5,259 bases of DNA from Betaproteobacteria bacterium. GTDB lineage: Bacteria; Pseudomonadota; Gammaproteobacteria; Burkholderiales; CANMPU01. Each line of letters begins with the position of its first letter. The stretch's first letter is position 1. Positions 1-5,259 of the stretch are shown here, piece by piece. The notes beneath the pieces were generated by a model, which worked only from the letters and a program-made list of their open reading frames with translations, searched no databases and was not told where the DNA came from. The stretch spans positions 1 through 5,259 of the forward strand of contig CANMPU010000094.1 in assembly GCA_947499755.1 (NCBI GenBank). The letters run 5' to 3'. A program made the translations under genes and the position numbers.

Positions 1-222
1 GACGAAGAGTTAACAAGGCTCAAGACCCACTTGGAAGAAATACGGCGAACTTTGGCACAAGGCGGCACCGTAGGAAAGCGACTTGATTTCCTAATACAAG
101 AGCTCAACCGGGAAACGAATACCATAGGATCAAAATCTGTTGATATCGCAATCTCACAAGCCGTCGTGAACATTAAAGTGTTTATTGAGCAAATCCGCGA
201 ACAAATTCAAAACATAGAATAA
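1..222 (+). CDS. yicC: YicC/YloC family endoribonuclease, C-terminal part (5' end outside window)
   Basis: Frame 1 is open from the first base to TAA at 220-222, giving the last 73 residues; the start lies left of the window. The tail has the conserved DUF1732 signature of this family: a GGTVGKRLDFL segment, then QELNRETNTIGSKS, and an ending IREQIQNIE. Family knowledge: YicC-type proteins are about 290 residues, have an N-terminal YicC domain and this C-terminal domain, and act on RNA; E. coli YicC is linked to turnover of small RNAs such as RyhB. A TTG at 31 could be mistaken for a start, but the family signature begins upstream of it and the frame runs off the edge. It is followed 56 bases later by gmk on the same strand, a common gammaproteobacterial neighbourhood. 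The domain is clear; the exact RNA substrates are not visible here. Confidence 0.93.
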   Translation, partial: DEELTRLKTHLEEIRRTLAQGGTVGKRLDFLIQELNRETNTIGSKSVDIAISQAVVNIKVFIEQIREQIQNIE

Positions 223-261
223 CGAAGGCCCTCTTTGTATACACGCGAACTGCCTACCGCC

Positions 262-270
262 TGCTATTAT
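262..270 (+). promoter_or_regulatory. Candidate extended -10 promoter for gmk-rpoZ-spoT
   Basis: TGCTATTAT matches the extended -10 pattern TGnTATAAT with one mismatch. No good -35 hexamer lies 16-18 bases upstream, which extended -10 promoters can do without. A transcript would begin about 7-9 bases after the hexamer, near 277-279, almost exactly at the GTG of gmk. A second TATTAT at 272-277 has neither the TG nor a -35 and is less likely. The gap between yicC and gmk is A/T-rich, so a chance match is possible. Confidence 0.35.
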
Positions 271-278
271 TTATTATC

Positions 279-887
279 GTGAAAGGAAAGCTTTATATTG
301 TTTGCGCCCCATCGGGGGCGGGGAAAACCAGTCTGGTGAAAGCGCTGCTGCAGGCGGACCCCACTGTCAGTTTATCCATTTCCTTTACCACACGGGCGCG
401 ACGCCCAGGAGAAATTGACGGCAAAGATTATCATTTTGTGTCGATCGACGCGTTTAACGCCATGCTAGAACGCAGTGAATTTCTAGAAAGTGCGAACGTA
501 CACGGAAATTACTATGGCACATCTCAAGCCTGGATTAACCAGGCGATTTGCGACGGTAAAGATTTATTATTGGAAATTGATTGGCAAGGCGCAGAGCAGG
601 TGCGAAAACTGATCCCCACGGCGGTCGGTATTTTCATACTGCCCCCATCCCTGCGCACCTTGGAAGAGAGGCTCACCAGTCGCGCACAGGATAGCCAAGA
701 TGTCATCGCGAAGCGTGTGCAGGCCGCCAGAGAGGAAATCAGTCACGTTAATGAATTCGACTATGTTATTATTAATCACGTGTTTGATGACGCTATCAAA
801 GATTTAATCAGCATCGTTCGCGCTGAGCGTTTAAAAACTTCTCTTCAGCTCGAGCGCCACCAGGCTCTCGTTAACCAATTAAAGTGA
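279..887 (+). CDS. gmk: Guanylate kinase
   Basis: Guanylate kinase moves a phosphate from ATP to GMP (or dGMP), giving GDP, in the cytoplasm; it is essential for GTP and (p)ppGpp supply. The 202-residue product is close to the usual length (E. coli 207). The P-loop is A10-T17 (APSGAGKT). GMP-binding residues known from the yeast enzyme are present at an offset of one: S35, R39, R42, E45, Y51, E70 and D101. The YYGTS segment (78-82) and the EIDWQGA segment (99-105) are also typical, as is IFILPPS before the lid region. The start is GTG at 279: the frame is open back to a TGA at 186-188 but contains no ATG, GTG or TTG before 279, and the product then starts as the family does. No Shine-Dalgarno-like purine run lies in the 20 bases before GTG, which is odd for a housekeeping gene. 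rpoZ follows after 7 bases. Confidence 0.97.
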   Translation: MKGKLYIVCAPSGAGKTSLVKALLQADPTVSLSISFTTRARRPGEIDGKDYHFVSIDAFNAMLERSEFLESANVHGNYYGTSQAWINQAICDGKDLLLEIDWQGAEQVRKLIPTAVGIFILPPSLRTLEERLTSRAQDSQDVIAKRVQAAREEISHVNEFDYVIINHVFDDAIKDLISIVRAERLKTSLQLERHQALVNQLK

Positions 888-894
888 GAAAATT

Positions 895-1101
895 ATGGCA
901 CGCATTTCCGTAGATGATTGTTTAAAACAAATACCGAATCGATTTGAGATGACCTTGGCCGCAACCGCCCGTGCGCGCCAGCTTGCTAATGGAAGCACCC
1001 CGATGGTCGATGCAAACGGCGATAAACCGACCGTTATCGCGCTGCGCGAACTCAGGCAAGGCGCCTACGGCTTGGAAATTCTCAATCGCGGGCAAGCGTA
1101 G
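895..1101 (+). CDS. rpoZ: RNA polymerase omega subunit, short form
   Basis: Omega is the small core RNA polymerase subunit that wraps the C-terminal end of beta-prime and helps assembly; in E. coli its first residues also form part of ppGpp site 1 at the beta-prime/omega interface. The 68-residue product starts [10 protein letters not shown], keeping the MAR start used at that site, followed by [16 protein letters not shown] (about residues 16-31) and [10 protein letters not shown] (about 44-53), the two core signatures. It ends soon after the second one, whereas E. coli omega has 91 residues, so the variable C-terminal tail is absent. ATG at 895 is preceded by a weak ribosome site AAGTGAG (882-888) that overlaps the gmk stop codon, so translation may be coupled to gmk. 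spoT starts 35 bases downstream. No frameshift extending the tail was seen. Confidence 0.96.
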   Translation: MARISVDDCLKQIPNRFEMTLAATARARQLANGSTPMVDANGDKPTVIALRELRQGAYGLEILNRGQA

Positions 1102-1136
1102 TCCATTTAACTTCTGAGCGAAATGCGCTAGCCCCT

Positions 1137-3248
1137 ATGTCTGAGTCGGAGCTTTTGTTCAAAGAGCTTTCCGGCTACCTTAAGCCGGAGGACGTAGCAC
1201 AACTTCAATCTGCGTATCAATTCAGCGAATCCGCTCACCACGGACAGCTTAGAAAATCTGGCGATCCGTATATTTCCCACCCGATCGCAGTCGCAAAAAT
1301 TCTCGCAGCCTGGCATCTAGATGCGCCCGCATTGACTGCGGCCTTGCTGCATGATGTTGTCGAGGACACCCAGATCACCCAAGCGGAAATTCAAGAGAAG
1401 TTCGGCAAGACCGTTGCTGAATTGGTCGATGGCTTGAGCAAACTCGATAAAATTGAATTCCAGTCTCTAGAGGAAGCGCAGGCCGAGAATTTTCGCAAAA
1501 TGCTTCTCGCTATGGCACGGGACGTTCGCGTCATTCTGATTAAGCTCGCAGACCGTTTACATAATATGCGTACGTTAAGTTCGATGTCTAGCGATAAACG
1601 TAAGCGCATTGCACGAGAGACCTTGGAAATATACGCACCCATCGCCAATCGCCTTGGCTTAGATGCCATCTATCGCGAATTACAAGACCTGAGTTTTCGC
1701 TATCTTTATCCCACGCGCTATCGCGTTCTCGCAAAGGCCGTAAAAGCGGTACGCGGTAATCGGCGCGAAGTCGTCGAAAAAATCTCGGAAGCGATCAAAC
1801 AACGCCTACTTGACGCGAGCGTAGACGCAACCGTGACTGGACGCGAAAAACACCTCTACAGCATCTATAACAAAATGATCGGTAAATCCTTGTCGTTTGA
1901 AAACGTACACGACATTTATGGATTTAGAATTATCGCTAAGGATATTCCCTCGTGCTATCTCGCAGTCGGTGCGCTTCACAGCTTATATAAACCCATCCCC
2001 GGTAAATTTAAGGACTATATCGCCATACCAAAAGTAAACGGCTATCAGTCGCTACACACCACACTGTTCGGGCCATTTGGTGTTCCAATAGAGGTCCAGA
2101 TTCGTAGCGCGGATATGCATAAAATTGCAGAAGCAGGCGTCGCGTCGCATTGGCTCTATAAAAGCTCCGAGTCCAGTTTAAATGAACTGCAACAGAAAAC
2201 GCATCAGTGGTTGCAGAGCTTGTTGGAAATTCAATCTGAAAGTCGCGATTCTGTAGAGTTTCTCGAGCACCTAAAAATCGATCTATTCCCCGACCAAGTT
2301 TATGTGTTTACACACAAGGGAAAGATCATGGCCTTACCTAGAGGGGCGACTTCCGTTGATTTCGCCTACGCGGTGCATACGGATATCGGAAATCATTGCG
2401 TTGCGGTAAAAGTCAATCACGAATTGGTTCCGTTACGCACGCCGCTAAGTAATGGCAATCAAGTCGAAATAATAACGGCATCGCACGCCAAGCCTAACCC
2501 CACATGGCTAAATTATGTGGTCACGGCAAAAGCACGAACGCATATTAGGCATTTTCTTCGTACGATGCAGTTCGAGGAATCCGCACAACTCGGCGAGCGC
2601 TTGCTGGAGCAGGCGTTACTCGCTTTAAAGTCGAACAATGCAGCGCTGGAAAGTCGCCAGTGGGAAAAATTACTGCGCGATACCGGCATTAAATCTAAAC
2701 AGGATATTCTTGCCGATATCGGTTTAGGCAAACGCCTCGGCATGGTGGTGGCCCGCCAATTATTGTCTATTAGTGAAAACCACAACGAAGGAAATGCCCT
2801 AGGCCCTATTTTTATACGAGGTTCGGAGGGCATGGTGGTTCAGTTGGCAAAATGTTGCCGCCCCATACCCGGCGATCCGATTATAGGGTTTATCAACAAA
2901 GGCCAAGGGATGATAGTACACACGCACGATTGTTTGAGTATACGTAAGCTAAGCCACGACGTCGACAGATGGCTAGATGTTGAATGGGACGCGACGGCAA
3001 ATAAGTTATTTAACGTTGGCGTACAAATCGTCGTGGAAAACAACCCGGGTGTGCTGGCGAAAATTGCCTCTGAAATTGCGGAAGCTGGATCAAATATCGA
3101 TCATGTCGCCATGGAGCCCGATGACGGCAGCAGCTATACAACGATACATTTTACGTTGCAAGCTTCCAATCGCCAGCATCTCTCACAAATTACGCAAAAC
3201 TTGCGCCGCGTTCCCGAGGTTATCCGCGTCACACGAACAAAAAACTAA
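1137..3248 (+). CDS. spoT: Bifunctional (p)ppGpp synthetase/hydrolase SpoT
   Basis: SpoT degrades (p)ppGpp to GDP/GTP plus pyrophosphate and can also synthesise it from GDP/GTP and ATP, setting the stringent-response alarmone level in the cytoplasm. The 703-residue product matches E. coli SpoT in length (702) and numbering. The N-terminal HD hydrolase domain has H48, H72-D73, E76-D77 and D139 (in KLADRLHNMRTL). The synthetase domain has GREKHLYSIYNKM (from 235), D259 in DIYGFRI, YIAIPKVNGYQSLHT (294-308) and E319 in EVQIR. Both catalytic sites look intact, so the enzyme is predicted bifunctional, unlike RelA with its dead hydrolase. A TGS domain follows (about 384-447), then a helical part, a conserved cysteine zinc-finger-like region (C573, C574, H595, C599) and a C-terminal ACT domain (about 626-703). 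The start is ATG 1137; the ribosome site is weak. An ATG at 1123 is out of frame and stops after two codons. The gene ends the operon; an insertion sequence lies 153 bases downstream. Confidence 0.98.
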   Translation: MSESELLFKELSGYLKPEDVAQLQSAYQFSESAHHGQLRKSGDPYISHPIAVAKILAAWHLDAPALTAALLHDVVEDTQITQAEIQEKFGKTVAELVDGLSKLDKIEFQSLEEAQAENFRKMLLAMARDVRVILIKLADRLHNMRTLSSMSSDKRKRIARETLEIYAPIANRLGLDAIYRELQDLSFRYLYPTRYRVLAKAVKAVRGNRREVVEKISEAIKQRLLDASVDATVTGREKHLYSIYNKMIGKSLSFENVHDIYGFRIIAKDIPSCYLAVGALHSLYKPIPGKFKDYIAIPKVNGYQSLHTTLFGPFGVPIEVQIRSADMHKIAEAGVASHWLYKSSESSLNELQQKTHQWLQSLLEIQSESRDSVEFLEHLKIDLFPDQVYVFTHKGKIMALPRGATSVDFAYAVHTDIGNHCVAVKVNHELVPLRTPLSNGNQVEIITASHAKPNPTWLNYVVTAKARTHIRHFLRTMQFEESAQLGERLLEQALLALKSNNAALESRQWEKLLRDTGIKSKQDILADIGLGKRLGMVVARQLLSISENHNEGNALGPIFIRGSEGMVVQLAKCCRPIPGDPIIGFINKGQGMIVHTHDCLSIRKLSHDVDRWLDVEWDATANKLFNVGVQIVVENNPGVLAKIASEIAEAGSNIDHVAMEPDDGSSYTTIHFTLQASNRQHLSQITQNLRRVPEVIRVTRTKN

Positions 3249-3401
3249 AAGAAAGCGACTGCGATCACGATTAAACGTCCCCGGTGTCGTAGGAAAAAGA
3301 TTCTTAAGGTTTTTCCATAGATCGCCGATAATTAAGTTTACTAAAACTCGCTATGATTCGTCGCTAAAAAGCGCAACATGAATTTATGCAACCATCAACG
3401 G
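3249..3401. other. Gene-free stretch between spoT and the insertion sequence
   Basis: No supported gene lies here. At 3292-3298 and 3310-3316 the arms GGAAAAA and TTTTTCC could pair around an 11-base loop, but the stem is A/T-rich and no T-run follows, so it is a poor terminator. Hexamers resembling -10 boxes (GATAAT 3327-3332, TATGAT 3352-3357) lack matching -35 boxes. An ATG at 3378 opens a short frame that runs into the insertion sequence and stops at once. This could be the leader region of a gene cut off by the insertion, but nothing identifies such a gene. Confidence 0.5.
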
Positions 3402-3428
3402 GGGTGTAAATAATTTTGTGTAAACGTC
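3402..3428 (+). repeat. Left terminal inverted repeat of the IS256-family element
   Basis: It begins GGGTGT and ends with the 17 bases AATTTTGTGTAAACGTC. The reverse complement of 4701-4727 matches at 23 of 27 positions; all four mismatches are in one block (AAAT here, CCTG in the other repeat). The outer six and inner 17 bases are identical, as expected for tip and transposase-binding parts. Confidence 0.92.
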
Positions 3429-3459
3429 ATTTTGCAGGAAACTGCTATTTTCAGAAATG
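3428..3459 (+). promoter_or_regulatory. Possible stem-loop ahead of the transposase start
   Basis: GCAG (3434-3437), a GAAA loop and CTGC (3442-3445) form a short perfect hairpin. An outer CATTT (3428-3432) can pair with AAATG (3455-3459), next to the GGA (3459-3461) that is the only ribosome-site-like sequence before ATG 3468. In a transcript entering from spoT this could limit transposase translation, as hairpins do in IS10 and IS50. The stems are short and chance is a real alternative. Confidence 0.22.
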
Positions 3460-3467
3460 GAATCAAA

Positions 3468-4694
3468 ATGACGACAAAGAAAGCACTCCCCGACGATTTA
3501 ATTGATAGCCTGCTATCGAATTACAAGAAGCCAGAAGACCTCATTGGTGAGAATGGTCTTCTCAAACAACTCACCAAAGCTTTGGTGGAACGGGCACTCC
3601 AGGCTGAGATGTCAAATCATCTCGGGCACGATAAAAATGAAAGCATCAACAATCTCACAGGCAATGCCCGTAACGGTAAAAGCGATAAGACGCTTAAAGG
3701 TGAGTTTGGTGAAATGCCCATTGAAATCCCCCGTGACCGAGAAGGCAGCTTCGAGCCTCAGTTAATTCCCAAACATCAAACTCGATGGACGGGCTTTGAT
3801 GACAAGATTATCTCACTCTACTCACGCGGGATGACCGTCCGTGAGATACAAGCCCATCTGACTGATATGTACGGCACTGAAGTATCACCCACACTCATTT
3901 CTAACGTTACCGATGCGGTGAGTGATGAGGTCAAGCAATGGCAATCTCGCCCGCTAGATAGCGTTTATCCTGTGGTTTACTTAGATTGCATCCATGTCAA
4001 AGTCAGAGATGCTGGCGCTGTGCGAGCAAAAGCCATTTACCTCGCTATTGGGATTAACATGGATGGCGAGAAGGAAGTGCTTGGCTTATGGATTGCGCAA
4101 ACCGAAGGGGCTAAATTCTGGCTTGGCGTCGTGACTGAACTCAAGAACCGTAGCGTGCAAGACATCTTCATCGCTTGCGTGGATGGCTTAAAAGGATTCC
4201 CTGAAGCCATTGAGGCTGTTTACCCTAAAGCCACTGTACAGCTTTGTATTGTGCATATGGTGCGCAATAGCCTGAACTATGTGGGCTGGAATAAGCGCAA
4301 ACTCGTTGCAGCTGATTTAAAGCGGGTGTACTCAGCGGCAACCATTGATGAAGCTGAGCAATATCTCACTGAGTTTGAAGAGAAGTGGGAGGATGCTTAT
4401 CCACCTATTGCAGTCTCTTGGCGAAATAACTGGGCACGCATCACCCCGTTCTTTGATTACCCATCAGAAATTCGCAAGGTGATTTACACCACCAATGCAA
4501 TTGAGTCTGTGAACATGAGTTTGCGTAAAGTAACGAAGAGCCGTGGTTCATTTCCCAACGATGAAGCTGTCATGAAATTGTTCTACTTGGCACTACAAAA
4601 CATTAGCCAGAAATGGACAATGACACTGCGTGATTGGAAACCTGCGCTTAATAGGTTTACTATTCAGTTTGAGGAGAGGATGCCTCAGCAGTAA
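3468..4694 (+). CDS. IS256-family transposase
   Basis: This DDE transposase (mutator superfamily) cuts and joins the element's own ends; IS256 itself moves through a circular intermediate by copy-and-paste. The 408-residue product is of normal length. The predicted catalytic triad is D173 (in VVYLDCIHVK), D239 (in ACVDGLKGFPEAI) and E346 (in YTTNAIESVN), together with the family's C260-x2-H263 pair in QLCIVHMVRNS. The N-terminal part has the usual KKPEDLIGENGLLKQLTKAL and an AEMSNHLGH segment, followed by an RNGKS-type DNA-binding region (about 65-90). I chose ATG 3468 because MTTKKALPDD is a typical family start with a weak GGA ribosome site 6 bases upstream; a TTG at 3432 would add 12 residues that do not resemble the family. 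The reading frame is unbroken, so the enzyme is probably functional. The TAA stop lies six bases before the right inverted repeat. Confidence 0.96.
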   Translation: MTTKKALPDDLIDSLLSNYKKPEDLIGENGLLKQLTKALVERALQAEMSNHLGHDKNESINNLTGNARNGKSDKTLKGEFGEMPIEIPRDREGSFEPQLIPKHQTRWTGFDDKIISLYSRGMTVREIQAHLTDMYGTEVSPTLISNVTDAVSDEVKQWQSRPLDSVYPVVYLDCIHVKVRDAGAVRAKAIYLAIGINMDGEKEVLGLWIAQTEGAKFWLGVVTELKNRSVQDIFIACVDGLKGFPEAIEAVYPKATVQLCIVHMVRNSLNYVGWNKRKLVAADLKRVYSAATIDEAEQYLTEFEEKWEDAYPPIAVSWRNNWARITPFFDYPSEIRKVIYTTNAIESVNMSLRKVTKSRGSFPNDEAVMKLFYLALQNISQKWTMTLRDWKPALNRFTIQFEERMPQQ

Positions 4695-4700
4695 TTAACC

Positions 4701-4727
4701 GACGTTTACACAAAATTCAGGACACCC
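4701..4727 (-). repeat. Right terminal inverted repeat of the IS256-family element
   Basis: Read on the minus strand it begins GGGTGTCCTG and ends in the same 17 bases as the left repeat. It pairs with 3402-3428 at 23 of 27 positions. It starts six bases after the transposase stop codon. Confidence 0.92.
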
Positions 4728-4877
4728 TCCCAGCACCCCAAGCCCAGGTACCACAAATGATACAAAATCAACCTATTTTGCTGCAATGATTTACTATAGA
4801 AAAACTCTCTTTGGTCGTGGTACTAAATTGACAGCAGTTCAAGTTCAGCTACGCGTGCATCGATGGGAAAACCAATG
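4728..4877. other. Gene-free stretch between the insertion sequence and the cupin gene
   Basis: No supported gene or RNA was found. The first part (about 4728-4747) is C-rich and the rest A/T-rich. GTACCAC (4748-4754) and GTGGTAC (4818-4824) are complementary but 63 bases apart. AGTTCA occurs twice in tandem (4836-4847). No clear terminator is visible for the cupin gene reading leftward. A 42-codon frame from ATG 4786 to 4914 overlaps the cupin gene on the opposite strand and has no ribosome site, so it is not called. Confidence 0.5.
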
Positions 4878-5259
4878 CTACTCTGACAATTTCATGCCCT
4901 TCACGCCAGCATAAAACACAATCAAAATAACACCCGTCTCTCCAGTGACACCACGATGAATGGAGTTCACCGTCTCGGGTAATACATCGCCAGCCACGAG
5001 ACGTTTTTTTGCCCCTCCATCCTGCTTTTCTAGTAGTAATTCGCCACTTACAACGTAGGCTACATTCGGCATCGGATGTTTGTGCCAAGGTAACGCGGTA
5101 TTAGGGGCTATTGTAAATCGGAGAACGGTTAGCTCCGGTGTGCCAGAGGGATAGCGCTCATAAGCGACACCATCCCATGAATTACTTGTATTGAGCAGTG
5201 TTTTCGTTTCGACAGACAAATCTGCCGCATGAGCGGTAACGAAAACAGCGAAAAACAGC
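4878..5259 (-). CDS. Exported small cupin-domain protein, 5' end outside window
   Basis: Reading leftward from the window edge to TAG at 4880-4878 gives 126 visible residues. They begin with a hydrophobic run ending FVTAHA-ADLS, which fits the end of a Sec signal peptide cut after AHA, so the mature protein is probably periplasmic. A TTG at 5219-5217 is not the start because the signal sequence lies upstream in frame. The remainder is a single-domain cupin. Motif 1 is LPWHKHPMPNVAYVVSGEL with histidines at visible residues 59 and 61, but the glutamate usually found 3-4 residues after HxH is missing. Motif 2 is GDVLPETVNSIHRGV, with E95 and H101 possibly completing a metal site. Cupins range from enzymes to sugar- or metal-binding proteins, and the substrate cannot be told here. 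The gene converges on the insertion sequence and has no visible partner gene. Confidence 0.85.
   Translation of the reverse strand, partial: LFFAVFVTAHAADLSVETKTLLNTSNSWDGVAYERYPSGTPELTVLRFTIAPNTALPWHKHPMPNVAYVVSGELLLEKQDGGAKKRLVAGDVLPETVNSIHRGVTGETGVILIVFYAGVKGMKLSE

Larger units (their letters stand above)
3402..4727 (+). mobile_element. Complete IS256-family insertion sequence
   Basis: The element is about 1326 bp, within the usual size of IS256-family elements. It is bounded by 27-base imperfect terminal inverted repeats (3402-3428 and 4701-4727) and holds one intact transposase gene (3468-4694) filling nearly all of it. The outer boundary could lie two bases further out on each side (3400 and 4729), where one base mismatches and the next matches. 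Family knowledge: IS256 elements usually make 8-9 bp direct repeats on insertion. With either boundary the flanks do not match (ATCAACGG left and TCCCAGCA right for the tight boundary). The element points in the same direction as spoT. Nothing suggests that it is inactive. Confidence 0.93.

Noticed and set aside
3292..3316. GGAAAAA / TTTTTCC stem-loop as a spoT terminator
   Set aside because: The stem is A/T-rich, the loop is 11 bases and no T-run follows, so it does not meet the pattern of an intrinsic terminator.
2977..3381. Open frame of 134 codons on the plus strand overlapping the end of spoT
   Set aside because: It lies mostly inside spoT in another frame, has no recognisable motif, and its product is rich in Arg/Lys/Ser as expected for a shadow frame.
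3432..3467. Transposase start at TTG 3432
   Set aside because: The 12 added residues do not resemble the family's N terminus, and the TTG lies just inside the left inverted repeat; ATG 3468 gives a typical start.
4828..4856. Perfect -35 hexamer TTGACA at 4828-4833
   Set aside because: No acceptable -10 box lies 16-18 bases downstream (the sequence there is ACGCGT), and no plus-strand gene follows.
4786..4914. Small plus-strand frame of 42 codons
   Set aside because: It has no ribosome site, its 3' part is antisense to the cupin gene, and its product matches no family I recognise.
4849..5088. Minus-strand frame of 79 codons rich in Trp, Arg and Cys
   Set aside because: It lies inside the cupin gene in another frame on the same strand; the cupin frame has clear motifs and a signal peptide.
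1..5259. CRISPR array, tRNA, rRNA or riboswitch
   Set aside because: No regularly spaced direct repeats, cloverleaf-like sequences or rRNA-like stretches were seen in either gap or along the window by eye.

Overview
The window looks like chromosomal DNA of a gammaproteobacterium. The order yicC - gmk - rpoZ - spoT on one strand is the classic gammaproteobacterial arrangement. SpoT is 703 residues long and its catalytic residues fall at the same numbers as in E. coli SpoT (H72/D73 for the hydrolase, D259 and E319 for the synthetase). I cannot fix the order or genus from this sequence alone.

Layout: positions 1-222 hold the C-terminal end of YicC. A 56-base gap follows and carries a candidate extended -10 promoter. 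Then come gmk (279-887), rpoZ (895-1101) and spoT (1137-3248), closely spaced and probably one transcript. A 153-base stretch with no convincing gene (3249-3401) leads to a complete IS256-family insertion sequence (about 3402-4727) with 27-base terminal inverted repeats and an intact 408-residue DDE transposase. After it come 150 bases with no convincing gene, then the 3' part of a gene on the minus strand for an exported cupin protein, cut by the right edge of the window.

The left half forms a guanine-nucleotide and stringent-response unit. Gmk turns GMP into GDP, SpoT makes and destroys (p)ppGpp from GDP/GTP, and omega (rpoZ) is the RNA polymerase subunit that helps form one ppGpp binding site. 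The right half is ordinary accessory DNA. The insertion sequence lies directly downstream of spoT, in the same orientation, and shows no target-site duplication. The DNA to its right may therefore not be the original neighbour of spoT.

I found no unmistakably new system. The points most worth a second look are a possible leaderless gmk transcript, the missing target-site duplication around the insertion sequence, and the cupin protein with a non-standard first metal-binding motif.
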